NCBI GenBank assembly: GCA_949316235.1 | Contig: OX438745.1 | Location: 8,313,001-8,377,000, forward strand | Source of the DNA: Oegoconia quadripuncta | Lineage: Eukaryota; Arthropoda; Insecta; Lepidoptera; Autostichidae | Direction of reading: 5' to 3' | DNA length: 64,000 nt | Shown here: in pieces, positions 1-11,105 of the stretch | Layout of the letters: the number at the start of each line of letters is the position of its first letter | Numbering within the stretch: position 1 is the first letter of the stretch | Notes under the pieces: model-generated | Databases searched by the model: none | Told to the model about the DNA's origin: nothing | What the model saw: only the letters and a program-made list of their open reading frames with translations | Made by a program: the position numbers and the translations under genes

Positions 1-119
1 CGCCAGACGGTGCTGATCGCGACATGTCTGCTCTTCTATCTAGACTTTATATTATTAACGTTAAAACAGCACCTCTTAACTGAATGACCAACTTTTACAC
101 TGGGTTTCAATACCGATTG
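1..119. other. No feature recognised
   Basis: AT-rich sequence before the first SINE; nothing supported. Confidence 0.5.
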
Positions 120-409
120 TTTTTTATACACAACGAGCTTCTACTTAACCTCAATCACACCTGATGTTAAGGGAGAATGAAGCCGTGGTGGGAGCGGGAT
201 CACCCGGAACCCCATCTTATTTGGGCTATCTTAACTCTGACAACCGGAACACAATAATGCTATTAACATTGCTGTTTGGCGGCAGATTTAAATAAGATGG
301 TGGGAGCTTGCCAGGCAGACTTTCAAAATGCCTTACCACCAATCAAACCGAGTTTGGGACCCAACGGCGACCTTAGGATTCGTAAACCCTATGTTGTTTA
401 CACTGAGAA
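120..409 (-). mobile_element. SINE C copy, diverged
   Basis: It carries the SINE C 3' domain (T-rich tail, then ACAACG, CTCAATCACACCTGATGTTAAG, GACAACCGGAACACAA) and part of the head (ATTCGTAAACCCTATGTTG). The region around the B box is deleted or degraded. Confidence 0.8.
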
Positions 410-665
410 ATAGAGAGTCACCTCTATCCCAAATGGGGTGGTCCTATATCCCAAACATTAGTTTTCCAAATAGTAAAAGTTTAGTGCTTGAAGCAACATC
501 CACCCTTCACCTGACGAAATATGCAGAAATGCACACGTGATAGGGGTGAGCCCATATCGCCGTTAAAACGTACAAGAATGTAGATGTATTGGTTTAAAGT
601 TTACTATCCCAATGAGTATAGGGAGAGACAGGTTGATTCAATTATTTTTATGTGTCGAAATCACG
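410..665 (+). repeat. Dispersed repeat D-rep, copy 1
   Basis: It shares CCCAAATGGGGTGGTC, the 'ATATCCCAAACA' block, 'CAACATCCAC' and the end block 'GGGAGAGACAGGTTG' with the fuller copy at 62437-62710. The family is unclassified; about 270 bp when complete. Confidence 0.7.
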
Positions 666-1439
666 GGCTGATAAGCCATATAATTGGAACCCATTTCTAG
701 ACTTAGGTATCCTCATTCGTCAAAGCCTGAACATGGTTAATGCTTTTATATGGAAACTGGCTATCTACGCTGTTTAATCTTTATGGTTGATCTACTACTA
801 TTGATATGTCTGTGGTGCAAACATGATTGTGATTCAAAAAGTTCTCTAGATTTTTGGGACTTTTAATTTATCTTTATGAATACTCTAAGTAGCATGGAGA
901 GATTGATGATAGAGCCGGATGGGGATCACAAGATCTCCATAGTACCTTACTGAGTAAAACTGTATGACCACTCTTCTCTGGTATTCTCTTCCACAGCCTT
1001 TTCGTAGACATTCACTGCTTCTTTAGCGTTCGGGAAACGAGTACGTCAAACTTTATTGAAAACTAGCTTTCTAGCTCTAGTATCTCATACGCCAAGCATT
1101 TCGTGAGGACTTTGACATCTCAAATGAAAAGTCATTTTTTATTTGCACCAAGGGTTAGTACTTTTTCGACTCGGCATTTTCGACTAGAAAATCGACCTTC
1201 AGGCCTTCAAGTTTTGCTACTCAAAAAGAATCGGAATTCGTTCACAATGAACAACCAAGCTAAGGATGGCTCAAAGTAGCACGATTTATATAGGTCTTCG
1301 ATTTGCTCATTTCGTAACGATCTCTAAATCAATCTGAGCTGCAAAAAATCGATGCATAAGATCGGATATCGAGATCGGACTTCGGTAAATTAATTTCTAT
1401 TTTTCTGCTGTCATTTTACGAGTCGCTAGTAAATATAAC
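666..1439. other. No gene recognised
   Basis: AT-rich unique-looking sequence with frequent stops in all frames. No element identified. Confidence 0.4.
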
Positions 1440-1644
1440 TCTGAGAGTTCCTGGAATAGACCATAAAATGTCCTATCCGTCTACATTTACGCTTGCGCGT
1501 AAATCTCGCGCTCGTCTCGGAATAAAGACGTCACGATATCGTATCGGTATCGCCGCGCCCACGGGCCGTCGCGCGTGCGCTGTACAGTATAGAATAGATA
1601 CGACGCAGACGCAGACTTAGTTTGGGGTAAGGCTGAAGTTACAG
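1440..1644 (+). promoter_or_regulatory. CpG-rich candidate promoter with first-exon donor
   Basis: About 1490-1620 is the densest CpG stretch of the window (CTCGCGCTCG, CGCCGCGCCC, GCCGTCGCGCGTGCGC) and includes a CRE-like GACGTCAC. It is followed by TTACAG|GTAAGTATA at 1638-1652, a near-perfect donor. Together these look like an insect promoter plus short non-coding first exon on the plus strand. No coding continuation was recognised downstream. Confidence 0.35.
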
Positions 1645-1661
1645 GTAAGTATAAACTTACC
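1644..1661. repeat. Small palindrome containing the candidate donor
   Basis: GGTAAGT-ATAA-ACTTACC is a 7-bp stem with a 4-base loop, so a GGTAAG donor-like word is present on both strands. It overlaps the next hairpin by two bases. Confidence 0.85.
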
Positions 1662-1711
1662 GACCTTAAATAACATTGAGTTAATAATAACTCAATGTTA
1701 TTTAAGGTCGG
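1660..1711. repeat. Perfect 24-bp hairpin, 4-base loop
   Basis: The arms are 1660-1683 and 1688-1711 (beginning CCGACCTTAAATAACATTGA and its exact complement) with loop ATAA. Every base pairs. It has no mobile-element signature and no second copy was seen. Confidence 0.95.
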
Positions 1712-2130
1712 GACGCAATTATTTAAGGCGATGCGAATTCGTTTGCAAACAACATCTAATAGAATAGAATACCTTTATTGAGATAATCTTAGAAGTTATT
1801 GATCTGTATACTGTTTGCTACTAGAAGTGACCCTGGTGGCGCTGGTATCGCCGAAAATGACGCGGTGACGTTACAGTAATGTTAGGTCTGCACATCGAAA
1901 ATGAATATTCATATTGCTACCAGCCGTCATAGGAGACGGATCACCACTTAGCACATCATCGAGCGTGACTAATTGTGATTACCTATTATTTTCTACCGAC
2001 GTTTGGAAGAATCCGGTGAGTATTGGTCATGGAATTTGAGCAAGAGGGATTGTAGACTACTCCGAATGAATGGCAATGAGGGGTATGCAAATATTTACCC
2101 TTCACTGGTAAGCATCTCAGGTTCTGTGAT
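1712..2130. other. No gene recognised
   Basis: Two overlapping short frames on opposite strands (60 and 76 codons) run into repeat E and have no recognisable product. Confidence 0.35.
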
Positions 2131-2268
2131 CTTAATTGAATGTTATCATAAGTGGTCTGTATTGCCACCTGAAGGATTTAAGGTAATCGAGCCCGTTTTC
2201 CATAAGTGGCAGATCATTACCTCGTTCCATTAAATTCCTGTGTCATTCTGATATCCTCTTCGCCTTTA
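2131..2268 (+). repeat. Dispersed repeat E, copy 1
   Basis: It matches 17463-17603 in opposite orientation, including AACGAGGTAATG, ATATCAGAATGACAC and CAGACCACTTA. It is probably part of an untranslated or coding segment of a larger mobile element not otherwise present here. Confidence 0.7.
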
Positions 2269-2269
2269 A

Positions 2270-2749
2270 TAGCTTGACATAATAAGGCTATTTCCCGAGC
2301 TACCCTTTACAACGAGAGGTTGGCACTGTCCCAGTCGCTAGCAACGCCTGCGTTTCCCCGACATACTACAAATATTACATCCTGTTTATGACGATGACGT
2401 GTTCACTGTCCAAGTTGGACTACATGACTACAGAAATAAATGAGAATGAGTGTGTCCGGAGCTTTACACACAATGTCTGAATCAAGTTATCGCTGTGAGT
2501 TAGGTGCGGTTCAAGGCAATGCTTATCAGGTAAAATAAAGTGCGAGTCGGCGGCGATGGGTCACAAGCAGGTATTGAAGTCAACGACTCTCTGTGTCAAT
2601 GAATTGTACAGATATTGTACTCGTGATTTTAGAATGAGCTTGGAAATTCGAAAATATCAACGAGGTGATTACAAACAGACTTGTGACGAATTACGTCACC
2701 ATATTAAAAACACTTGTTCTACAACTGACTACGTCATCAGTAGAATCTA
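2270..2749. other. No gene recognised
   Basis: This holds a 64-codon plus-strand frame (2556-2750) with no recognised domain. I would not call it a gene. Confidence 0.35.
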
Positions 2750-3126
2750 ACTGGGCATTTTGGAATACTTGACATATTGAGACACTGCACATTTTTAAAC
2801 TTTGATACATTGACATTATGAAACGTGGACTTATCGAGTCACTGAAAATTTAGAGGAAGTATAAATGTTGATACCCTTGAACTTGACACCTGACACAGAT
2901 ACACTGGACATTTTGGAACACTTGATATACCTCAATATGTTAATATGTGAAAATGTCCAGTGTGTCAACACTGAACTTTTTACGACACTCAGCTATTTGA
3001 TACACTTGACATTTCGATACCCTTGACATATTCACGCATAGAACATCTTGAAACACTAGATCGTGGACATATTCTGACCCTGGATATGCTTAAATAGTAA
3101 AACATTGATAGAGTGGACATTTTTGA
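2750..3126 (+). repeat. Degenerate minisatellite, left part
   Basis: Rough repeats of about 20 bases on the theme ACACTGGACATATTGA / ACTTGACATTTTGA run through this stretch with many substitutions. The array is interrupted at 3126 by a SINE B and resumes at 3314. Confidence 0.7.
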
Positions 3127-3313
3127 TGACCAATTAGTGTAGTGGATAGTGACCCTGTGATAGCTATAGTGATAGCGAAACCAAAACAGCTGGGCGTTCG
3201 AATCCCGCGAGGGGTAAATATTTGTGTAATATACGAATATTTATATCTTAGCTTTTTCTTAGTTAGATACTAGAACATTGGTGTAAGTATCCAAAATGTT
3301 TATTTATTTTTAA
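3126..3313 (+). mobile_element. SINE B copy 1
   Basis: tRNA-like head GACCAATTAGTGTAGTGGAT with B box GTTCGAATCCCGC, a body with 'TTGGTGTAAGTATCC' and a TTTATTTATTTT tail. The head has an internal short duplication ('GATAGCTATAGTGATAGC'). Confidence 0.85.
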
Positions 3314-3435
3314 AGATATTGAGACACTGATAATTTTGTGATGGACCTTTGTATCACTTAATATTTTGATCCACTGGACATTTTTAGACACTGGACATAT
3401 TGAGGCACTGTACATTAGGCACTCTAGACGTAGGT
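3314..3435 (+). repeat. Degenerate minisatellite, right part
   Basis: It continues the TTGAGACACTGGACAT-type units (for example 'TAGACACTGGACATATTGAG'), showing that the SINE B landed inside one array. Confidence 0.7.
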
Positions 3436-4282
3436 ACTACACACCGGATATTTTATTGTGATAGCCATTGTGAACGGGAAGGATTGATTGAATGCTTGAT
3501 GTCAATAAAATAGACTTTGTGCTATATAGCAAGACGGACATACTAACCTATAAAAATGCTTTAACACATCATAAATACACAGATTATGTATACCCGTGAG
3601 GGTACGTACCGCGTCCTACTTACAACGCAACGTGATTCAGTAAATTTAAACTAATTTTTCTTAATTGATGCAATTTTTCCTGCAATACAGTCAAATTGCT
3701 TTTCCGAAGCCCGGCAACATGTTACAAAATGAAAACCTTCAAAAGCTAATTTTAAAACTGTACCGTACAAAATCAAAAGTCATTAATGTCCAATAAGTTA
3801 AAAAAGTTAAGCGACTAGAATAATAAATCATTTTTTATTTCATCTCCGTACCAATTTTTCGGAGTCTCATCAGTTTAACACGAATAAAAAGTGGCACTCA
3901 ATTGTAAGGTTTATTCTTCGAGGTTTTTTTTTATTATGGGCAACCCGTTTAATAATTTGGACCAATCAGGGAGCACGATTAATGGCTGCTACCGCCCTCT
4001 TGTCCGCCGATTGGTCCGCTGGTTCGAACAGATTGTACGATGGCGGGAAACGGTTTTAAGTTTAGGGCATCTCATTCTTACGATAGCTAGAGTTGTTACA
4101 CAATAGGATATCGACACAAACTTTATTATAATAGTTTATTTTAAAGCTGTCTTTCAATTTTTTCTACAACTGGATTACGATCAAACCAAAAAGTTAATTG
4201 TTGTTACTGCTTAAGTCTAAGTCTTAAAAACGAGGATAGAATTTTAACATATCACTCGCTCATACTAATAATAGAAAGTAAA
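3436..4282. other. No gene recognised; CCAAT words near 3960-4020
   Basis: Between 3960 and 4030 a less AT-rich stretch has GACCAATCAG and GATTGGTCCG. A 71-codon frame (3891-4106) covers it with no recognisable product. Promoter function is conceivable but unsupported. Confidence 0.3.
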
Positions 4283-4410
4283 ATGTTGTTTCAATTATTA
4301 CATTTAATGTTTATTATACAATTAATGTTTGGAACACCCAAACACTGTTGTTTGGGATAACTCTGACCACCACATTTGGGATAAAAGTCGTGACGTTATG
4401 TATGTATGTG
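4283..4410 (-). repeat. Dispersed repeat D-rep, copy 2 (partial)
   Basis: Contains TTTCAATTATTA, 'TTTGGAACACCCAAACACTG' and the CCACATTTGGGATAAAAGTCGTGACG block, the 5' half of the family. Confidence 0.75.
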
Positions 4411-4510
4411 AAATATAAATATGGGTGCCATACTAACAAAAATACGCACACATAAACTCACACATATGCTTACGCAGGCCCATACACCCAGTGACACATA
4501 TACACGCACG

Positions 4511-4514
<4 letters not shown>

Positions 4515-4556
<42 letters not shown>
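4515..4556. repeat. (CA)21 microsatellite
   Basis: A pure CA run, preceded by an imperfect CGCA-rich stretch. Confidence 0.97.
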
Positions 4557-4559
<3 letters not shown>

Positions 4560-4562
<3 letters not shown>

Positions 4563-5581
4563 AAACGAACTAGAAAACATATTTTTTCTGTTTATTTTAC
4601 AATCTTTGCTTTGTTTTCACCGGATTTTATACACATCATGTCTTCTTTCTCGACGAATGGGATCCTGGTGATCTATGAAACAGGCCTTGTACATGTACCA
4701 TAAAATGAAGCTTCTATACCTTAAATTAATTGTTTACCTTCTTGGAAAAAAAAAAATTACTTAATTGACTTTATTGTTAAGAAAAATCAAAACTACATAC
4801 TTTTCATTATTACGTTTTATACGAAATTGTAAAAACTTACCACACCTTCCATTTTAGCATTCCGATAATCTAATTTTTCAAGAAGCTTGTAAATCACTGA
4901 AATATCCTGTACCTACAAGTTTATAGTTTAACATTGTAGGTTTGCAAGGTGAATTTGCCCTAAATTAGGTACCACATAACTTACCCACTCAGCGGAAAAT
5001 CAGCGAAGAATTTACTTAAATACCAATGTCTGGTACTAGATTTGATTACAAACCCATCGGTTAATGTATGATGTGTGTCGGAAATGTCATTCAATAATTA
5101 TTTTATAAGTAACATTTTTTCTTCATGTTTAGACTATTTGCCTTTATTTCTACTATTAGTAGCAGATAAAAAGGGATAATTTATTACATAAAATAAAAAT
5201 AAAAGAGGTCTGTCATATTACCTTCTTGTTATTATATGAATATCAGTGTAGCTACAAAATATCGATTTTTTGACGGTGACTTTGGTTAATTTAAACATAA
5301 TATCGACACTTTGTATAAAAGTTTCATCGACCCGTGTCAAGCACTACGAGACCTAATTGAACTGGCGCGAAGTTCCTAAACGATGTTGAGACTTAGAAGC
5401 CACGATCGTTTGCGGCCGCAGTGGCTTTTAAATCGATCTCTGGTTGATTTAGATAAATACAAGATTTCTGTACCTATACAAAATGGTACTCTGTGACATT
5501 AGTACTAACTAGACGTTTCCTATAATATATACACTTATTCATTATTGATTAGGTACCATAATACTAAGTTGACTGACCACT
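4560..5581. other. No gene recognised
   Basis: AT-rich. 5340-5420 is less AT-rich (GCGGCCGC near 5412) but shows no exon signature. Confidence 0.4.
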
Positions 5582-5857
5582 GACGTCCTGTTTGGTGTAG
5601 TGGTTAGCAACTCTGACCACTATACCAGAAGGTTGCGGGTTCGAATCCCGCTAGGGGCATATGTCTGTGTGATGAATACGGACATGTGTACTCGAGTTAT
5701 GGATGTTTTCATTTATAATAAGTATTTATTTACAAAAAAAATGTATTTATGTAGTATATCAACCATCTGGTATCCACAACACAAGCCTATAGTTGCTTAC
5801 TGTGGAACTAGATGGCGCTGTGTATATGTCTAAGGATATTTATTTATATTTATTGAT
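5582..5857 (+). mobile_element. SINE A copy 1 (full length)
   Basis: tRNA-like head: A box TGGTGTAGTGGTTAGCAA and B box GGTTGCGGGTTCGAATCCC. The body has 'CATCTGGTATCCA' and 'GGAACTAGATGGCGCTGTG', and the end is ATTTATTTATATTTATT. This is Pol III type retroposon architecture. Confidence 0.92.
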
Positions 5858-5867
5858 TAACTGATCT

Positions 5868-6132
5868 GTTTTTTTATGCACAACGGGTTAGCACTTGACC
5901 TCAATCACACCTGATGTTAGATAAGGGAAGATAAGGCCGAAAGTGGAAACTTACTGACCCGGAAACTCCACCTTACTTGGGAGACTGGCTATTTTATCTC
6001 TGACAACCGGAACACAACAATGCTATTAACATTGCTGTTTTGGAGGCAGTCTTAGATAAAATGGTGGTAGCTAGCCAGGCGAACCCGAGTACTAAACCCT
6101 ATGTTGTTTACATTAAGCCATGGAGGCCGTTA
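5868..6132 (-). mobile_element. SINE C copy 2
   Basis: 3' tail first (TTTTTTTATGCACAACGGG), then the CACACCTGATGTTAG and GACAACCGGAACACAAC blocks. The head is shortened ('AAACCCTATGTTGTTTACATT'). Confidence 0.88.
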
Positions 6133-6200
6133 ATCTACGTGGACTCTCCATCGATACCAAAGGTGGCGGGTTCGACTTCCGCTAAAGGTAAAAGTATTAC
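6133..6200 (+). mobile_element. tRNA-like head fragment
   Basis: GGTGGCGGGTTCGACTTCC is B-box-like and follows a 'GATACCAAAGG' stretch. It looks like a decayed SINE head, not a tRNA gene. Confidence 0.45.
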
Positions 6201-6254
6201 GTCATGAGTATTGTTTGGGTTTTAGGTCAATCACATGCATTTTTCTAAATTCTC

Positions 6255-6310
6255 AACTTCATCATCATCATATCAGCCGAAAGACGTCCACTGCTGGACA
6301 AATTTTCAAC
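6255..6310 (-). mobile_element. RTE-like 3' tail fragment
   Basis: CATCATCATCATATCAGC and GACGTCCACTGCTGGACA form the common lepidopteran LINE/SINE 3' terminus with a (GAT)n tail on the minus strand. Confidence 0.55.
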
Positions 6311-6396
6311 TTAATTTAACAAAATAATAGTGCCCCCTAACTTCGCGTTAGCGCAATTTATGAATTGAGACTTGCAGTGTCACTTAGAGATAGGTT

Positions 6397-6984
6397 TAAA
6401 GTGTGTATAACATTCTAACCCTTTCGTCACAGTACATTTTTGAAAATCTAATGTATGTCAAAAAAAAAATAGCATCATTTAAGAAAAATAGTGATAAACA
6501 TGATGTCAATACAAGGAATAAAGATAAACTTGCAGGTCACATAAGTCGCCTCCGCAAAGTCAGTAATTCATTCAAAGGGTTATGTATACGCTTTTTCAAT
6601 AAGGTTCCAGTTGATATACAAAATCTTCCTCTCAATAAATTTAAAGATACTATAAAACAGAAACAATAACAAAGCATATTATAAAATATCAGACTATTTA
6701 GATGATAATCATCCCTGGACATAATCAGATCGTTCGCATCCCAGGTATTTCACAATTAATAATGAAATATAAAAACCTTTTTGTAATACAAAAACCTTTA
6801 TGTAAAATCAAAGCCTGATTTTAAAAGAGCAACCCTTCGAGTTTCTTGCTTCTTCTTCTCAGGGGAAAATTGCATTTTGTACAAGCAGTAGCTTAAAAAA
6901 TGTAAAATTTACTATGTAAAATTTACTATTTTAAGTGTACTCTGTGTAACCTACAAAATAAAGCATTTTTGACTTTGACTTTGA
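6397..6984 (+). mobile_element. Jockey-like LINE, 3' end with C-terminal coding remnant
   Basis: 6403-6669 encodes a C-terminal piece of a non-LTR reverse transcriptase ORF (NTRNKDKLAGHISRLRKVSN, SFKGLCIRFFNKVP). A 3'UTR and a (TTTGAC)n tail at 6968-6984 follow. A second copy is at 54292-54694. 5'-truncated and dead. Confidence 0.8.
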
Positions 6985-7075
6985 CCCGTGTTGTGGATTA
7001 TGGTCTATACCCTCTCCCAGTGAGAGGAGGCTATGTCCCAACAGTGGGGACTTGTAAGGCTGTTCATGATGATGT
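6985..7075 (+). mobile_element. SINE 3'-body fragment
   Basis: 'GTGGATTATGGTCTATACCC', 'GAGAGGAGGC', 'CCCAACAGTGGGGAC' and GATGATG match the shared 3' body of SINE D and the 5S-headed SINE. Confidence 0.6.
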
Positions 7076-8192
7076 GTTGCTATGCTACAATAGCAGCGGA
7101 ATGCCATGCTACAAAAGCTGCGAGAAATCAAGCGTTAGCGTTTGGAACTTGACTACATACCGTGGTTATGTACGATATACAGTCATACGTTCTTTCACCT
7201 TCCTTACTTATTTATTTCACTAACATATTTACCAACTCATCGAGCATATAATTAGAAAGAATGGGTGTTACGATGTGGTTTGACTCCCTATAGGTAATAT
7301 TTATTCCGAACATTATTTTCGAAGTTAATTGTGCTATAAATGGCTCGATATTACAACTTGTGCACTAATATGAACATAATGACCCTCTTTACTAATGATA
7401 GATGAGGCGAAAATTGCTGACCACAATGTTGTTACCTTCTATTTCAAATTAGTATACAATAAACAAGTAATGTTTTGTTTCGTATCTTAGTACATTTAAT
7501 ACAAACTAACAATACATTATTAAAAAAGGTAGGTAGGTACTTACTTATGGGTACAATAGCAGCCTGCAGATAAGACCAAAACTGGACAAAGTCCCGCCCA
7601 CGGCTTGGTTTGCATCAATTTCCGTTGTTACAAAACCTTCAAATTCCAATATGCAACGATATTTTAAAAAAGTTTTATGAGAAACATAACAACAACATAA
7701 AAGAATACTATAAAATAAGTACTTGTTGAGAATTTCGCTTTCAAATGTCTCTATTTTCCTAAATCGACACCCGGCAGCATAATTCGTTCCTGCAGTAATA
7801 TGACTTCTGCACCGCCACCCAGTATCCAATAGAATTACTATTATAACTAGTATTGTGTCACTTCATTAAGCATTGTAGTAGTACAGCTACTTGACAATAG
7901 ATGGCGCTTTACGTAAAAAATATAATTCTAAAGTAAACTACTAGATGGCGCGATAATAAAACTTAGATATTTTCTAACTTATTTCTCAGATGACGCAATG
8001 GAAATAAAATTAATATTAACGTAAAGTTTACGGAATAAATGGGTGGAATGTCATGGATCGAATTCTGCTCAACAGCTTTCTATATAGAAACTAATTCCAA
8101 AATATCTAAATCTAAATATCTTAATTTATCTAAATCAGTGCTATCACAAATCTACAAAATTAGTATACAAAAAGAACGTTTTATTGTCTTCA
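7076..8192. other. No gene recognised
   Basis: Includes a 94-codon minus-strand frame (7829-7545) with no recognised domain, although a good minus-strand donor (TAA|GTAAGT) sits at its end near 7545. 'AGATGGCGC' words near 7900-7950 recall SINE A ends. Confidence 0.35.
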
Positions 8193-9435
8193 GTTGGGTG
8201 TCAACAGGGTGATCCCCTCGGACCAGCAATTTTCAGTTTGGTCATAAACTCTTCCATCCGAAAACTTAATTCAAAATTTAATATATGGTACTTAGATGAC
8301 GGAACCTTAGGGGGAAAGCTAAAGTCTGGACGACGAAGCAGGAAGAAGGTAGGTCAGTAGGTAAAGAGGTCATTGTACGAAATTCTTCCTGCTCCGCGAC
8401 TGGACTTTAGACACTGTTTTGTCGGACCTTGCCAATATCAAGGCCGGCTTTCAAGCATTAGGTCTGGAACTCAATTTTGATAAATGTGAGTTGTACATTC
8501 AGGAGTCTTCCCAAAACCCAAACAGTATTATCGATAGGTTTTCGAATTTAGCGCCAACTTGATGATAAAACGTCGCTCAGCCTCTTGGGTTCCACTATCT
8601 TTGACATATCCATTCCAAATTTTATATAAAATCTCATTTTAAAATTCAATTCTTCTTTGAGCAGACTTCTGGAAATAAATTCTCATTACGCTTTGTAAAA
8701 TTTTGTCTATTCGTTCCAAAAGTAACATAATATCTACTACGATGTTGTGCGTTTTGGAAACATTAATCAAAATTGTTATTAATAGATGATGTAATTAGAT
8801 CGCTGTTAAAAGCAATTCTAAATTTGAGTTTTGAGAAAGTTGGCTACAAGCATTCCTACCCAGCAGGCATCGTGGAATTGGGATCCGCAAAATTTCGGCT
8901 GTTGCTCTTCTGGCTTTTTAGTCGTCAGTTCATAGCACTAGTAATCTCATTGGAAAAATTCTAAGGTCTACCCCATTAAACTTTGAGATTGCCTGCCAGA
9001 ACGACGCCAGAAATTCATGGTGCTTGTCTTGCTCTAGTCAAAATTTACCTGAAAACCTTAATTTACAGAGAGCCTGGCATGATGCTCTTTGCAAAAATTT
9101 CATTTTCTTCACTCCTTAACCACAGCTCTGTCCGTGATCGTGTAAGACTTGAGGCTGCCTCGAGATGGGAATCTGGGCAATGACTGCATGCTTACCCCTC
9201 TGTCAGTACAGGTACCTATCTCGAGCCAAATACCTTACGTATTGCTATCGGCCTTCGTCTTATTGTTGGGATCTGTTCTCCTAACAGGTGCTTTTGCGGT
9301 AGTGACGTCGACTCTTTGTGCTTTCACGGACTATCCTGCTAAAAGAGTGCCGGACATTTTTCCCGTCACGCGGCCTTAAATGACATTATCCGCCATTCTC
9401 TTGCCTCCGTCAACGTACCTTTTATTATACCGAAT
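8193..9435 (+). mobile_element. LINE remnant, restriction-like-endonuclease type: RT to zinc knuckle
   Basis: Broken frames encode, in order, the RT motifs GCQQGDPLGPAIFSL and WYLDDGTLGG (catalytic DD), then ALGLELNFDKCELYI. Later come a thumb-like region (ARTTPEIHG..), a knuckle CFCGSDVDSLCFHGLSC, and SRHAALNDIIRHSLASVNVP, which starts the endonuclease domain. The CCHC knuckle followed by RH..LND is the layout of R2-like/RLE LINEs. It has several stops and frameshifts, and an insertion after YLDDG at about 8330-8400. Clade naming is inference. Confidence 0.78.
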
Positions 9436-9639
9436 TTAGTAATATTATATTATGTTTTTTTTTTTAATTTCTCCAAAATATGAATATAGAGTTCGTTTTC
9501 ATAAACATTATTTAGGTACTAATAAAAAACTAAACTATTTATATTCAGAATATTGAAAACTAGAAAAATGAAGAAACCAATCAAACCAAAGACTCCAAAA
9601 CGCTTCAGCCTCGAAAACTAAGCAACGTAGAACACGTGT
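9436..9639. other. No feature recognised
   Basis: AT-rich linker between two oppositely oriented LINE pieces. Confidence 0.4.
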
Positions 9640-9843
9640 TCAAGATCGTTATCATGTGGATGCGTAATCAGAATGCTAGCAGCATTACTTCGTTGAATGG
9701 CAGCATCGATGCGTTGGCTAAGGTAAGCGCCAGTTCTACGATGCCGGATACCTCAATAAGATTAATCCCTAAATAGCATTCGAGCTTCAGATCCCCACGA
9801 ATCTAATGTCTCCACACCAAACGGCGCATATATGTACTTAACC
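9640..9843 (-). mobile_element. LINE remnant, RLE type, C-terminal end
   Basis: The minus strand encodes YAPFGVETLDSWGSEARMLF and, after small shifts, YLSQRIDAAIQRSNAAS, the C-terminus of the same LINE family as 8193-9435 and 31198-31545. Confidence 0.75.
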
Positions 9844-9965
9844 ATCTCCCCTGGTTTAAATATTTGCGCCGCTTTTTACTAACCCTTGGAGTTCTATTCT
9901 TTGGGAAATTAATTTCAAAAAGGTTGATGCACGCCTGCTTAAAAATTTACATCATACGTACTATT

Positions 9966-10241
9966 GACGACCTGTTTGGTGTAGTGGTTAGAAGCTCTGC
10001 TGCTATACCAAAAGGTCGTGGCTTCGAATCCCGCTAGGGACATATGTTTGTATGATGAATACAGACATGTGTTCTCGAGTTATGGATGTTTTTCATTTAT
10101 ATATGTATTTATTCACAAAAAAAATGTATTTGTGTAGTTTATCAACCATCTGGTATCCATAATACAAGCCTAGTTGCTTAGTGTGGAACTAGATGGCGCT
10201 GTGGGTATGTGCAAAGATATTTATTTAATATTTATTTATAC
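9966..10241 (+). mobile_element. SINE A copy 2 (full length)
   Basis: Head GACGACCTGTTTGGTGTAG with B box CTTCGAATCCCGC (first bases mutated); body and TATTTATTTA end complete. Confidence 0.92.
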
Positions 10242-11105
10242 CAACCCAAGAGATAATAATTAAATAAATCTCTACCAAATATCAATACCAAACCATCCTT
10301 GTGTTTGAAGAACATCAATAATAAAAAGCATTTTCGTAATAATCACATTTTAATATCAATAAACTAATTTATGTTATCGCGCAATATGTTGTCAACACTT
10401 TAAAATATAGATTCATTCATTTATTACGCTACAACATTAATTTATCTTCTTACCATACACTTAGGCAAAGAAGTACTTTGACTTAGTTATAAGATACTTT
10501 TTAGAACCAATCGATTTGACTTGACTCTACATAATATCATTGTTCAAAAGCGACACTTCAAATTCTAATGCGTTATTATATATAGCAGTAAATAATAATA
10601 ATAATGAATATACATTTTAGGCTTTATGATTATAGGTAGGTAGTTCTTAAGAAACAAGACCTATTTTGTAAGTAAACAATAATTAATAAACTAATAACAA
10701 TTCAGTGGTAATGCGTAAATCCAGCCATTTATGCATTACCTAGGTAATTACTGTAACTAATACATTTTAGAATATTTCTCGTATAATAATAAGTTTAATC
10801 CACCATAGTACCGCAATAACGTGATGTGAAACCATAAGTAAACACAAAATATAAGTAGTAACAGACTCATTGTTCTTTTATCAATAAAAATATGCAGTAA
10901 GCATTCGTTAAGTAACTGTGCTTACTTACAATTGAGAGGATGCACCGGGTCGGTAGGCGCCCACATTTGATAAATTAGGTAAGATTTCTTTTATTTATTA
11001 TCTGTGCGACAACTTTACAATATAAGTCGGGTCATAAGTTTTCACATAGTCAACACTTTTGAATTTAGAATGTTGGCCACATATTTTATTTAATTGTAAA
11101 TGCGA
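10242..11105. other. No gene recognised
   Basis: Very AT-rich, with TAA/AATAAT runs near 10595. No element identified. Confidence 0.4.

Noticed and set aside
5600..5680. tRNA gene candidates from A/B boxes (also at 14380, 18090, 35695, 48600, 49545)
   Set aside because: Each is joined to a repeated body with an A/T-rich tail and recurs in several copies. They are SINE heads and do not fold as full tRNAs.
7545..7829. Possible minus-strand exon with donor TAA|GTAAGT
   Set aside because: No recognisable protein and no acceptor partner; kept only as unassigned sequence.
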